Assembly (NCBI RefSeq): GCF_026625725.1
Contig: NZ_CP113060.1
Location: 2,176,001-2,240,000 of the forward strand
Length of the DNA: 64,000 bases
Direction: 5' to 3'
Source: Pseudomonas sp. SL4(2022)
GTDB lineage: Bacteria; Pseudomonadota; Gammaproteobacteria; Pseudomonadales; Pseudomonadaceae
Shown: piece by piece, positions 25,652 through 37,582 of the stretch
Position numbering within the stretch: the stretch's first letter is position 1
Layout: every line of letters starts with the position of its first letter
Made by a program: the position numbers and the translations under genes
The notes under the pieces: model-generated
What the model was told of the DNA's origin: nothing
Databases searched by the model: none
What the model saw: the letters and a program-made list of their open reading frames with translations, nothing else

Positions 25652-27025
25652 TCAGGTGACTAGTTTGTAGCAGGGTACATAGGCGCTGTTACCCGGCAGT
25701 TTCATACGGTGCTGATCAACGAAAGCCTGCAGCAGTCGATCCAGCTGCAGCATGATTTCTCGCTCGCCGCTGATTTCATAAGGTCCGTGTTGCTCGATCA
25801 GGCGGATGCCCTTGTCTTTGACGTTGCCCGAGACAATCCCGGAGAACGCCCGCCGCAGGTTGGCAGCCAGTTCGTGCACCGGTTGCGCGCGGGTCAGCTT
25901 GAGACTGGCCATGTTGGTGTGGGTCGGCTCGAACGGGTGCTGGAAGCTCTCGTCGATTTTCAGCAGCCAGTTGAAGTGAAAGGCGTCGTTGTGTTCGCGG
26001 CGGAACTGTTTCACCGCCTTGATCCCCGCGGCCATTTCCCGGGCGACCTGCTCCGGGTCGTTGATGATGATGCGGTAGCGCTGCTGGGCGGCTTCACCCA
26101 AAGTCGCGCCGATAAAGGCATGCAGCTGCTCCAGGTAGGCGGCGGCGCTGCGTGGCCCGGTCATGATCAGCGGGAAGGGGATGTTCTGGTTATCCGGGTG
26201 CATGAGGATGCCGAGGAAATACAGCAGCTCCTCGGCCGTGCCCGCGCCGCCGGGGAAGATGATGATGCCGTGTCCGACGCGGACGAACGCCTCCAGGCGT
26301 TTCTCGATGTCCGGCAGGATCACCAGCTCGTTAACGATTGGGTTGGGCGCTTCGGCGGCGATGATCCCGGGCTCTGTCAGGCCCAGGTAGCGGCCGTGCA
26401 CGTTGCGCTGTTTGGCGTGGGAAATGGTCGCGCCTTTCATCGGCCCCTTCATTACGCCGGGGCCGCAGCCGGTGCAGATATCCAGGCCGCGCAGGCCCAG
26501 TTCGTGGCCGACTTTCTTGGTGTATTTGTATTCTTCGGTGCTGATCGAATGGCCGCCCCAGCACACCACAATCTTCGGCTCGACGCCGGCACGCAGGGTA
26601 TGGGCGTTGCGCAGCAGGTGGAAGACGTAATCGGTGATGCCTTGAGAGCTGCCAAAATCGATGCGCTGATTTTCCAGTTCGCTCTGCGTGTAGACGATGT
26701 CGCGTAGAGCGCTGAACAGCATTTCGCGGGTGCTGGCGATCATCTCGCCATCGACAAAGGCATCCGCCGGGGCGTTGAACAGCTCCAGGCGGATGCCGCG
26801 GTCTTGCTGCAGGATATTGATCTCGAAGTCTGGGTAGGCTTCCAGAATGGTCTTGGCGTTATCGCTGTGCGATCCGGTGTTGAGGATGGCCAAGGCGCAT
26901 TGGCGGAACAGCGCATAGACGCTGCCGGAACCGGTTTCGCGCAGTTGTTGCACTTCACGCTGCGAGAGGGTTTCCAGGCTGCCTTTGGGGGTGACTGAGG
27001 CATTGATGGTTTTTCTGCTGACCAT
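25652..27025 (-). CDS. ppnN: Nucleotide 5'-monophosphate nucleosidase PpnN (LOG family)
   Basis: A 457-residue cytosolic enzyme of the YgdH/PpnN family, which splits purine and pyrimidine nucleoside monophosphates to base and ribose 5-phosphate; E. coli PpnN is stimulated by (p)ppGpp. The central LOG domain has CTGCGPGVMKGPMKGA and the hallmark IIFPGGAGTAEELLYFLG. The long N-terminal domain (IDFGSSQGITDYVFHLLRNA) and the C-terminal domain are as in E. coli PpnN. It stands alone; a 16-base palindrome lies 43 bases upstream. Confidence 0.94.
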   Translation of the reverse strand: MVSRKTINASVTPKGSLETLSQREVQQLRETGSGSVYALFRQCALAILNTGSHSDNAKTILEAYPDFEINILQQDRGIRLELFNAPADAFVDGEMIASTREMLFSALRDIVYTQSELENQRIDFGSSQGITDYVFHLLRNAHTLRAGVEPKIVVCWGGHSISTEEYKYTKKVGHELGLRGLDICTGCGPGVMKGPMKGATISHAKQRNVHGRYLGLTEPGIIAAEAPNPIVNELVILPDIEKRLEAFVRVGHGIIIFPGGAGTAEELLYFLGILMHPDNQNIPFPLIMTGPRSAAAYLEQLHAFIGATLGEAAQQRYRIIINDPEQVAREMAAGIKAVKQFRREHNDAFHFNWLLKIDESFQHPFEPTHTNMASLKLTRAQPVHELAANLRRAFSGIVSGNVKDKGIRLIEQHGPYEISGEREIMLQLDRLLQAFVDQHRMKLPGNSAYVPCYKLVT

Positions 27026-27067
27026 TGAGCAACTCCATGGAGGTCTTGAGCTTCAAGCTATGCAGGG

Positions 27068-27083
27068 TTGACCTTGAGGTCAA
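27068..27083. promoter_or_regulatory. Palindrome TTGACCT-TG-AGGTCAA upstream of ppnN
   Basis: The seven-base arms are perfect with a two-base centre. It is located 43-58 bases before the ppnN ATG, in the expected promoter zone. It looks like a protein-binding site for a dimeric regulator; the regulator is unknown. Confidence 0.45.
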
Positions 27084-27169
27084 GTCGGTGTGGGTGATGA
27101 GTCACAGCAGGATATGTCTGAGGCAGCCGACTTGGGGGAAGTCACAAACTGTGGTGTGTCGCGGGATAA

Positions 27170-27199
27170 CGTCCATGGCACGTGCAATGGCCATGGACG
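27170..27199. other. Hairpin after the metF stop
   Basis: CGTCCATGGC and GCCATGGACG form a ten-base stem with a ten-base loop, 12 bases downstream of the metF stop codon. There is no T-run, so it may be a weak terminator or an RNA-stabilising 3' end. Confidence 0.45.
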
Positions 27200-27211
27200 C
27201 GGTATCGCCCC

Positions 27212-28057
27212 TCAGCGTGGCAGCTTGAGGTTGTTCCAGATCGCCAGGCTCGGTTCAGCTTGGTTCATGCTGTAGAAGTGCAGGCCTGGGGCGCCGCCTT
27301 GCAGCAGGCGCTCGCACATTTCAGTGATGACCTGCTCGCCATACGCCTGGATGCTGTCGGTGTCGTCACCGTAGGCTTCCAGTTGTTTGCGCACCCAGCG
27401 CGGGATTTCCGCACCGCAGGCGTCGGAGAAGCGCGCCAGCTTGCTGTAGTTGGTGATCGGCATGATGCCCGGTACCACTGGAATATCCACACCCAGCTTG
27501 CGCACACGGTCGACAAAGTAGAAGTAGCAGTCGGCGTTGAAGAAGTACTGGGTAATCGCGCTGTCCGCGCCAGCTTTGGCCTTGCGCACGAAGTTGGCGA
27601 TGTCATCTTCGAAGTTGCGTGCCTGCGGGTGCATTTCCGGGTAGGCGGCCACTTCGATATGGAAGTGATCACCTGTTTCTGCGCGGATAAAGCTGACCAG
27701 CTCGTTGGCATAACGCAACTCGCCGCTGGCCATGCCCATACCCGACGGCAGGTCGCCACGCAGCGCAACAATGCGCTTGATCCCTGCGTTCTTGTACAGG
27801 GTCAGCAGCTCGCGCAGCTCGGCCTTGCTGTCGCCCACACAGGACAGGTGCGGCGCAGCCGGTACCTTGATCTCGCCGTCGAGTTGCAACACGGTATTGA
27901 GTGTACGGTCGCGGGTGGAGCCACCGGCACCGTAGGTGCAGGAGAAGAAATCGGGTTTGTAGGTGGCCAGTTGGCGTGCCACGTTCATCAGTTTTTCGTG
28001 CCCGGCTTCGGTCTTGGTGGGGAAGAACTCGAAGCTGTAACGGCGTTCTTGGCTCAT
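27212..28057 (-). CDS. metF: 5,10-methylenetetrahydrofolate reductase
   Basis: FAD-dependent TIM-barrel enzyme of 281 residues that makes 5-methyltetrahydrofolate for methionine synthesis. Family segments: YSFEFFPTKTEAGHEKL, FFSCTYGAGGSTRDRT, ALRGDLPSG, GADSAITQYFFNADCYF and VPGIMPITNYSKL. I use the ATG at 28057 (MSQERRYSFEFFP); the frame extends upstream into a repeat without homology. It lies downstream of ahcY on the same strand with a repeat element between, and probably shares the SAH-controlled transcript. Confidence 0.97.
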   Translation of the reverse strand: MSQERRYSFEFFPTKTEAGHEKLMNVARQLATYKPDFFSCTYGAGGSTRDRTLNTVLQLDGEIKVPAAPHLSCVGDSKAELRELLTLYKNAGIKRIVALRGDLPSGMGMASGELRYANELVSFIRAETGDHFHIEVAAYPEMHPQARNFEDDIANFVRKAKAGADSAITQYFFNADCYFYFVDRVRKLGVDIPVVPGIMPITNYSKLARFSDACGAEIPRWVRKQLEAYGDDTDSIQAYGEQVITEMCERLLQGGAPGLHFYSMNQAEPSLAIWNNLKLPR

Positions 28058-28078
28058 AGGGTGTCTTGCCTTGGATAC

Positions 28079-28153
28079 GTAAGGTGGAGGGCGTTGTTCC
28101 ATCCACCTTGCGGGAAGTCGACGGTGGATAAGCCAGAGGCTTATCCACCCTAC
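28079..28153. repeat. Short intergenic inverted-repeat element, copy B
   Basis: This block begins GTAAGGTGGA and ends TCCACCCTAC, with internal copies CATCCACC and GGTGGATAAG. It belongs to the same family as 19709-19781 and 50239-50309 but is less perfect. It fills almost the whole gap between ahcY and metF. Confidence 0.72.
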
Positions 28154-28156
28154 GCA

Positions 28157-30831
<2,675 letters not shown>

Positions 30832-30839
30832 GAGTACTC

Positions 30840-31448
30840 CTAAAAGAGATCAATTTCGCCGCAGACAGGGGTTTTTTTGATGCGTAGGCTGTATTCCATT
30901 TCGCGGTCAAGCAGTGTGGTGTTGTGCAGTGACTTGAGTTTTTTAAGCATCACCTTGCCTGTGCTGGGAAAGAAATACACCTTGCGCGGGTAGTTATCGA
31001 GCAGATCCTTTGCGACCACCGGAATGCCGTCGGTGGCCAGGTAGTCCAGTACAAACTCGACATTGCGTGAACCGACATTGTTACTACCAAAGCCGCGTAA
31101 TACGCTGGCTCCGCCAAACACCTTGGCCTCGAAATGTCGTCGCTCGGCACCCAGCTTCAGCAAGTGGTTAATCAGGATCTCTATGGCATAAACGCCATAG
31201 CGCGCAGAAGTCGAGAGAGGATGGCCACCTTCTTCGCTCGTGCCCGGCAACATAAAGTGATTCATGCCTCCGATGCCCGAGCAGCGGTCACGCAAACAAA
31301 CCGAGACACAGGAGCCGAGTACCGTGACGATGACAATGTCGCGTTGGGTGACGTAGTACTCGCCGGGCAGGATTTTGACCGCATCGATCTGAAAGTGCGT
31401 ATCAAAATAAGTGCCGGGTGCCAAGTCACTGTTGAAGTCGAACATCAT
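30840..31448 (-). CDS. cheD: Chemoreceptor glutamine deamidase CheD
   Basis: A 202-residue CheD with catalytic Cys47 ([11 protein letters not shown]) and His64 ([10 protein letters not shown]). It deamidates receptor glutamines. The start overlaps the cheR stop in the sequence ATGATG. The C-terminus carries about 30 residues past the core and ends GEIDLF, a tail also found on the first MCP-like protein of this operon (GGIDLF). Confidence 0.96.
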   Translation of the reverse strand: MMFDFNSDLAPGTYFDTHFQIDAVKILPGEYYVTQRDIVIVTVLGSCVSVCLRDRCSGIGGMNHFMLPGTSEEGGHPLSTSARYGVYAIEILINHLLKLGAERRHFEAKVFGGASVLRGFGSNNVGSRNVEFVLDYLATDGIPVVAKDLLDNYPRKVYFFPSTGKVMLKKLKSLHNTTLLDREMEYSLRIKKTPVCGEIDLF

Positions 31449-32287
31449 GCCGGGTCACTTCCATGCGTCACCGGCCGGTAGATGGTACGACCGATCAGGC
31501 GTACCAAATGGGTGGCATGGACGAAGCTTTCCGAATGCCCGGCAAAGAACAAGCCGTCTGGGCGAAGCAGTTTGACCATCCGCCCCAGCAGGTGCTGCTG
31601 CGTCGGCTTGTCAAAGTAGATCATCACGTTGCGACAGAAGATAACGTCCAGACCGGGTCTGATCGGCCACTGTTGGCCGAGCAAGTTGATTTGCTGAAAC
31701 TCGATCAGCTCGCGCAGTTCACTGCGCACCCTCACCAGCCCGGCTTGGCTGCCGGTTCCGCGCATAAAAAAGGTCTTTTTCCGCCCCTCCGACAGCGGGT
31801 CGATGCGGTTGATGGGATAGATCCCCTGCCGGGCCGTGTCTAGCACGTTGGTGTCGATGTCGGACGCGAGGATCTGCACGGGAGGCGTCAGGCTGTCGAA
31901 GGCTTCCATGGCAGTAATGGCCAGTGAGTAGGGTTCTTCACCTGTGCTGGCAGCGGAACACCAGATGCGAAATGGCTCACTGCGTTTGGGCAAATACCGC
32001 AAGTGTTTGGCCAGCGCCTCGAAATGATGGTTTTCGCGGAAAAAGGAGGTGAGGTTGGTGGTCAGGGCATTGACGAACTCCTGCCACTCATCTTCATGCT
32101 GTTCCAGGTAGCCGAAGTATTCGCTGAAGCTGTTCAGGTCGAGCTGTCTTAAACGCCTTGCCAGACGGCTGTACACCATCTGGCTTTTACTGTCTGACAG
32201 GCTGATGCCGCTGCGCTTGTGAAGCAGGCCGCGTACTTTCTGAAAGTCGTCAGTACGGTAGTGAAACTCGCGCAATGGCTCGTTCAT
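31445..32287 (-). CDS. cheR: Chemotaxis protein methyltransferase CheR
   Basis: A 280-residue SAM-dependent methyltransferase: N-terminal CheR helical domain (LLHKRSGISLSDSKSQMVYSR), SAM site IWCSAASTGEEPYSLAI (GEEPYS at 116-121) and FCRNVMIYFDKPTQ. It methylates receptor glutamates. The neighbouring receptor ends in a WxxF-type pentapeptide, the usual docking signal for such a CheR. Confidence 0.97.
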   Translation of the reverse strand: MNEPLREFHYRTDDFQKVRGLLHKRSGISLSDSKSQMVYSRLARRLRQLDLNSFSEYFGYLEQHEDEWQEFVNALTTNLTSFFRENHHFEALAKHLRYLPKRSEPFRIWCSAASTGEEPYSLAITAMEAFDSLTPPVQILASDIDTNVLDTARQGIYPINRIDPLSEGRKKTFFMRGTGSQAGLVRVRSELRELIEFQQINLLGQQWPIRPGLDVIFCRNVMIYFDKPTQQHLLGRMVKLLRPDGLFFAGHSESFVHATHLVRLIGRTIYRPVTHGSDPA

Positions 32288-32357
32288 GTCCCTGTTCCCT
32301 GTGCGTCATACCTGACTGCGCAGGCATCGCTTTGGCGTGATGCCTGGCCTGGGTCGT

Positions 32358-34703
32358 TTAAAACTGCTCCCACTCATCGCTGTTGTTGGTGTTTGCGCGC
32401 GGTGGCAGTGAACGTTGCGCGCGCGCTGTGCGGGTTGGCGGATTTGCGGAGGCTTTAGGGGCTGCCGGCGGCGCGCTGAGGGCTGGGCGCTGGTGGGCGT
32501 GCTCAAATTTGAAAATAGCCACGGTCTCGGTCATGGAGGTCGCCTGTTCCAGCAATGATTCAGCTGCCGCCGCGGCCTGCTCAACCAGTGCGGCATTTTG
32601 CTGGGTCATTTCATCCATTTGACTGACTGCGCCATTCACTTCTTCAATGCCGCTGCTTTGCTCGGCGGAAGCTGCGGCAATTTCGGCCATGATGTCGGTA
32701 ACGCGTTTGATCGCGGTGACGATCTCGGTCATGGTCTTGCCGGCTTGAGCCACCAGCGTGTTGCCGGTTTCCACTTTGTCCACCGAGTCGGAGATCAGCG
32801 TTTTGATCTCTTTGGCGGCCGCTGCCGAACGTTGTGCCAGGTTGCGAACCTCGGCAGCCACCACCGCGAAGCCACGGCCCTGCTCGCCGGCACGGGCGGC
32901 TTCCACCGCAGCGTTGAGGGCCAGGATGTTGGTCTGGAAGGCAATGCCGTCAATCACGCCAATGATGTCGGAGATCTTGCGAGACGAATCATTGATCGAA
33001 GACATGGTTTGCACCACGCGCTCAACCAGTTGGCCGCCATCGCTGGCCACTTCAGAGGCGTTCATGGCCAGTGAATTGGCCTGTCGGGCGTTGTCAGCAT
33101 TGAGTTTCACCGTGCTGGTCAACTCTTCCATGCTGGATGCTGTTTCTTCCAGGCTTGAGGCCTGCTCCTCGGTGCGCGAGGACAGGTCGGTGTTGCCGAC
33201 CGAGATTTCATTGGCCGCGGTGTAGATGGTGTCGGCGCTCTCGCGAATCTGCCCGAGCATGCGTGACAGGCTGACAGCGGTTTCATTGGAAAAGTCTTTG
33301 AGTTGGCCGAAGGTGCCCTGGTATTGATCAGTAATGCGTAGGGTCAGATCGCCCTGAGCCAGAGCGCCGAGCATGCGCACAACATCCTGCAGCCCTCTGT
33401 CTGCCGTCTCCACCAACTGGTTGAGGCCTGTCGCCAGATTGAGCAGAAAACCGGCCTTGTTGCCCAGCTCCAGGCGGCGGCTAAAGTCCCCGTCTGCGGC
33501 GGCGTTTACCAGATCCGCAACCTCGCGTTCCACCGCCACCTCCAAGGTGCGGTCATTCCACTCCACCACTGCGCCCAGGCGTTCGCCGCTGTCGCTGAAC
33601 ACCGGGTTGGCGATCAGGGCGAAGGTGCGTCCCCCGACCTCGATTTGTGTATTAAACGTGCTGGTAAAGGTCGCCAGTAAGTGTTTTTGATGCTCGGGTT
33701 TTTTATGAAACTGATCAATAGAACCACCCAGCAGGCGTTTGGCCTCAAAGGTTGGCAGCACCTTGCGAAGATCACTTTCGACGTTCTGCATCATCGCTGT
33801 CACGGTGCGGTTCATGTAGATGATGTTGCGTTCGTTGTCGGCAATCATCACGTTGCTGCTGACATTATCCAGTGCGGATTTGATGCGGGCGTTGCTTTGC
33901 GCCGCAGCAGCAGAGGCCTGCAAGGATTCGAGCATGCCTTTGAGCGAATCCATCACACTGCCTGGCAAGGCGGCGGGTATCTCCAGTTGCAACTGTCCTG
34001 CCGCAATGCTGTTGGTGATCTGTGCCAGTTCCAGCGGGTCTGCGCCGAGCTGACGTCTGACACTGCGAATCAGCAGGACGGCGAGTAAGACGGCTAACAG
34101 CAACGCGGCGAACCCGATACTCAGCAGCAGTGTGCGGGTGTCGGCGGCCAGGTTTTCGGCGATTTTGCCCAGGTCTTCGACCCCTTTGTTTTCAATAACG
34201 ATGACCTGATTGGTCTGCTGCAGTGCCTCGTGCTGCGCCTCACGCAAGTCTTTCAAAAGGTACTCGCGGGCCGCCTGCAGGTTGCCGTCGTCATATAACG
34301 CCAAATAGCGCGCCAGGCGTTTTTCGAAGTTTTTCATGGACAAGGCTAATGCTTGCAAATGCTCGCGTTCTTCAGCGGTATTACCCGCCGCATTGAGCTT
34401 GTCCAAGTGGCTTTGGGTGGCCAGCGAGGCTTCTTCAATGGCCTTGCGCTGCGAGTCGACCAGACGTTGATCGTTCTCGGCAATCAGCAGTGTACGAACC
34501 GCCCGTGCAATGGCATTGGTTTCATCGATGACGTTATTGGCGAGCACGGTTTTGGGAAAACTGTCGTGTACCAGTACGTCAATTTTGCCGTGCAGTTTGC
34601 TGATTTGAATGAGGCTAATGGCCGAGATGATGGCCAGCAGGGATAACAACGCGGCAAAACACAACGACAGCCGCTGGATCATTGAAAGTTGCTTCAGGTT
34701 CAT
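32358..34703 (-). CDS. Transmembrane methyl-accepting chemotaxis protein with PAS domain
   Basis: A 781-residue receptor. Membrane helices are at about 12-34 and 191-213, with a helical periplasmic sensor of about 155 residues between them (four-helix-bundle type). A cytoplasmic PAS domain (about 275-390, [18 protein letters not shown]) is followed by a HAMP region and the signalling hairpin ([20 protein letters not shown]). A flexible Pro/Ala-rich tail ends in EWEQF, a CheR-tether pentapeptide. The ligand is unknown. It lies between cheW and cheR in the operon. Confidence 0.95.
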   Translation of the reverse strand: MNLKQLSMIQRLSLCFAALLSLLAIISAISLIQISKLHGKIDVLVHDSFPKTVLANNVIDETNAIARAVRTLLIAENDQRLVDSQRKAIEEASLATQSHLDKLNAAGNTAEEREHLQALALSMKNFEKRLARYLALYDDGNLQAAREYLLKDLREAQHEALQQTNQVIVIENKGVEDLGKIAENLAADTRTLLLSIGFAALLLAVLLAVLLIRSVRRQLGADPLELAQITNSIAAGQLQLEIPAALPGSVMDSLKGMLESLQASAAAAQSNARIKSALDNVSSNVMIADNERNIIYMNRTVTAMMQNVESDLRKVLPTFEAKRLLGGSIDQFHKKPEHQKHLLATFTSTFNTQIEVGGRTFALIANPVFSDSGERLGAVVEWNDRTLEVAVEREVADLVNAAADGDFSRRLELGNKAGFLLNLATGLNQLVETADRGLQDVVRMLGALAQGDLTLRITDQYQGTFGQLKDFSNETAVSLSRMLGQIRESADTIYTAANEISVGNTDLSSRTEEQASSLEETASSMEELTSTVKLNADNARQANSLAMNASEVASDGGQLVERVVQTMSSINDSSRKISDIIGVIDGIAFQTNILALNAAVEAARAGEQGRGFAVVAAEVRNLAQRSAAAAKEIKTLISDSVDKVETGNTLVAQAGKTMTEIVTAIKRVTDIMAEIAAASAEQSSGIEEVNGAVSQMDEMTQQNAALVEQAAAAAESLLEQATSMTETVAIFKFEHAHQRPALSAPPAAPKASANPPTRTARAQRSLPPRANTNNSDEWEQF

Positions 34704-34731
34704 GGGAACGCTCCTTGCGGTTGTCAGCGCT

Positions 34732-35217
34732 TTACTCGGACGATGGGGTATCCATCAAAGCCAGTTCACTGCTGCTCATCAGCTTCTCAATGTCGACCAG
34801 TATCAGCATGCGCTCAGCCACAGTGGCCAAGCCCAGCAAGTACTCGCTGTTGAATGCGGCGCCAAATTCAGGGGCCGGCTTGATTTCATCCGCAGTCAGA
34901 GCCAGTACGTCGGAAACGGAATCGACGACGACGCCGACAATGCGGTTGAACACATTGAGAATGATCACCACGGTGAACTGGTCGTAGGTCACCGACGACA
35001 GGTTGAATTTGATTCTTAAATCCGCGATCGGCACGATGGCGCCGCGCAGGTTGATCACGCCCTTGATAAACGCTGGGCTGTTGGCAATGGTCGTCACCTG
35101 ATCGTAGCCGCGGATCTCCTGAACCCTCAGGATGTCTATGGCGTATTCCTCGGCTCCCAGGGTAAAGGTGAGGAATTCGTTGACGCGCTCAGTGCTGTGT
35201 TCACTCGTTGGGGTCAT
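34732..35217 (-). CDS. cheW: Chemotaxis adaptor CheW
   Basis: A 161-residue CheW ([67 protein letters not shown]). It bridges the MCP and CheA. Its start overlaps the end of cheA by 17 bases, indicating translational coupling. Confidence 0.97.
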   Translation of the reverse strand: MTPTSEHSTERVNEFLTFTLGAEEYAIDILRVQEIRGYDQVTTIANSPAFIKGVINLRGAIVPIADLRIKFNLSSVTYDQFTVVIILNVFNRIVGVVVDSVSDVLALTADEIKPAPEFGAAFNSEYLLGLATVAERMLILVDIEKLMSSSELALMDTPSSE

Positions 35218-37162
35218 ACGCTAGCTCTCCATGGCCAGCCAAACGCGGCAAGGCGTCGACGTCGAGGATGAGGGCAACGCTGCCGTCGCCCATGATGGTG
35301 GCACCGGTAATTCCGTCTATGCGGCGGAAGTTCTGCTCCAGACTTTTGATCACTACTTGCTGTTGCCCGATGAGGTCGTCGACCAGCAAGGCAAACTTGC
35401 GCCCTTCAGCCTCTAGGATCAGGACAATGGCCTGCCAGGGGGGCGGTGGCTCACCTTCCAGCTTGAGGAGGGCGTGCAAGCTGAGCAGCGTCAGGTATTC
35501 ACCGCGTACGCGAATAACCGTGCGCTCGCTACCGCGCATGCTGCGAATATCGTCGTACTTGGGTTGTAGCGATTCGATGATGTAGGTGAGCGGAATCACA
35601 TAGTGGACATCGCCGGCCGCGACGATCATGCCATCGAGAATTGCTAAGGTAAGGGGCAGGCGAATGGTGATGCGCGTTCCGACACCGGCATAGGACTCGA
35701 CATCAATGCGTCCGCCTATGGCACTTATATTGCGGCGCACAACGTCCATGCCGACACCGCGCCCCGATAGGTCAGTCACGACGTCGGCCGTGGAGAAACC
35801 TGGCATAAAAATCAATTGCCAGACTTCGCTGTCGGGCATGTCATCGTGAACCGGCATGCCTTTCTCACGAGCCTTGGCCAAAATCTTCGCGCGCGCCAGG
35901 CCTTTGCCGTCGTCATTGATCTCCACCACGATGCGGCCGCCCTGATGGAACGCGGAGAGCCTTACCGTACCGTGCTCCGGCTTGCCCGCAGCAAGGCGGT
36001 CAGCCGGTAGTTCGATGCCGTGATCAATACTGTTACGGATGATATGGGTCAGCGGGTCGGTGAGCTTTTCGATAACACCCTTGTCCAGTTCGGTGTGCTC
36101 GCCCTGCAGAATCAGTTCGACCTTTTTACCCAGTTTGCTGGCTGTATCCCTCACCACCCGTGGGAAGCGATTGAAGATGAAGCTGATCGGTAACATGCGG
36201 ATCGACATGACCGACTCTTGCAGCTCGCGGGTGTTGTGCTCCAACTGGCTGAGCGCCTGATTGATTTTCTCGAAAACAGCCGGGTCCAGGCCTGCCGTCA
36301 ACTGAGCCAGCATGGCTTGGGTGATGACCAGCTCACCCACCTGATTGATCAGGCTGTCGATCTTCTCAACACTGACACGAATGGAACTGGACTCCGCATC
36401 GCCCGCTGGACGTGAGGGCGCGGCAGCAGAATTGGCTGTATTTCGGCGGTCACCGGCGCGTCGCTCGGCTGGGGCAATGTCTGCGGATGCAGGGCTGTTG
36501 ATGGGCGTTTGGTTTTGACTGGGCGCTTCTAATCCGAAGGCCTCCTCGCTGGATGTTGCCGTGGCCTCATTGAAAAGCCCATAAGCTTCATTCGGTTCGG
36601 TGGGCGCAAGGGCTGGAGAGGCGCTGGGTTGATCGTCAAAGAAGCCGAAAGCGTCTTCGCCTGTGTGGGAAGTTGGGTCGCCCTCAAACAGGCCATCGGA
36701 GGCGGGTTGCTCAGTTTCGTGTTCAAACAAACCGTAGGCACTTTCTGCGGTGGACTCTGATGCGCCCGGCGAAGGGTTGTCGATAAGCGCTTGCAGGCGT
36801 TCAACGATGCCCTCGGTCGGGATGCTGGAGTGGGTGCCTGGGTGCTTATGGCAGGCCAGCAATTGGCCCAATACATCCCGTGCTTGCAGAAATACATCGA
36901 CCATCTCGACCCGTAGGGCGATTTGCCCACTGCGTATTTTGTCCAGCAAGGTTTCCAGCACATGGGTGACAGCGGTCAGGTCGCCAAAACCGAACATGCC
37001 GCTGGAGCCTTTTATCGAATGCGCCGCGCGGAAGATGCCATCCAGCGCTTCACGATCAGGCGAGGCGAGGTCTAGTGTGAGTAGCAGGTGTTCAAGATTG
37101 GCCAAGTGCTCCTCGGCTTCTTCAAAAAACACCTCGAGAAACTGCTCCATGCCAGCATTCAT
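35201..37162 (-). CDS. cheA: Chemotaxis histidine kinase CheA
   Basis: A 653-residue kinase. The P1 Hpt has His48 ([16 protein letters not shown]). A long acidic linker follows with repeated short phrases of the type [15 protein letters not shown] and AYGLFNE. Then come the dimerisation domain, the ATP-binding domain ([38 protein letters not shown]) and the CheW-like regulatory domain. I start at the ATG at 37162 rather than a GTG at 37183. It phosphorylates the CheY and CheB of the operon and possibly the REC-PP2C protein (inference). Confidence 0.96.
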   Translation of the reverse strand: MNAGMEQFLEVFFEEAEEHLANLEHLLLTLDLASPDREALDGIFRAAHSIKGSSGMFGFGDLTAVTHVLETLLDKIRSGQIALRVEMVDVFLQARDVLGQLLACHKHPGTHSSIPTEGIVERLQALIDNPSPGASESTAESAYGLFEHETEQPASDGLFEGDPTSHTGEDAFGFFDDQPSASPALAPTEPNEAYGLFNEATATSSEEAFGLEAPSQNQTPINSPASADIAPAERRAGDRRNTANSAAAPSRPAGDAESSSIRVSVEKIDSLINQVGELVITQAMLAQLTAGLDPAVFEKINQALSQLEHNTRELQESVMSIRMLPISFIFNRFPRVVRDTASKLGKKVELILQGEHTELDKGVIEKLTDPLTHIIRNSIDHGIELPADRLAAGKPEHGTVRLSAFHQGGRIVVEINDDGKGLARAKILAKAREKGMPVHDDMPDSEVWQLIFMPGFSTADVVTDLSGRGVGMDVVRRNISAIGGRIDVESYAGVGTRITIRLPLTLAILDGMIVAAGDVHYVIPLTYIIESLQPKYDDIRSMRGSERTVIRVRGEYLTLLSLHALLKLEGEPPPPWQAIVLILEAEGRKFALLVDDLIGQQQVVIKSLEQNFRRIDGITGATIMGDGSVALILDVDALPRLAGHGELAYDPNE

Positions 37163-37189
37163 CTTGATCTGCCTGCGCGTCACTGCGTC

Positions 37190-37555
37190 CTAGGGGAGTA
37201 CCTTCTTGGTCACTTCCAGCAGCTTTGGCGGATCAAACGGCTTTACCAGCCAGCCGGTCGCCCCGGCGGCGCGTCCCTGTTGTTTCATGCTGTCACTGGA
37301 CTCGGTGGTGAGCATCAACACCGGTGTGGTGCGGTAGTTAGGCAGGCCGCGCAGACTTTTGATCAGTGTCAGGCCGTCCATGTTGGGCATGTTCTGGTCG
37401 GTGAACACCAACTGGTAGGCTTTGCGCTGGGCTTTGCCCAGCCCGTCTTTGCCATCGACCGCTTCGTCTACTTCATATCCGGCAGAGCGCAGGGTAAAGG
37501 CCAGCATCTGGCGGATGGATGCTGAGTCATCGACAATCAGGATGGATTTTCCCAT
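37190..37555 (-). CDS. cheY: Chemotaxis response regulator CheY
   Basis: A 121-residue receiver protein: ILIVDDSASIRQ, phospho-acceptor Asp53 (VFTDQNMPNMDG), TTESSD and WLVKPFDPPKLLE. It directly precedes cheA. Its output is uncertain because no flagellar genes are present in the window. Confidence 0.97.
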   Translation of the reverse strand: MGKSILIVDDSASIRQMLAFTLRSAGYEVDEAVDGKDGLGKAQRKAYQLVFTDQNMPNMDGLTLIKSLRGLPNYRTTPVLMLTTESSDSMKQQGRAAGATGWLVKPFDPPKLLEVTKKVLP

Positions 37556-37582
37556 TGCACAGTTGCTCCCTCAAATCCTTGG

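Noticed and set aside
27170-27199. Rho-independent terminator after metF
   Set aside because: The ten-base stem is good, but no T-run follows on the minus strand, so it is listed only as a hairpin.
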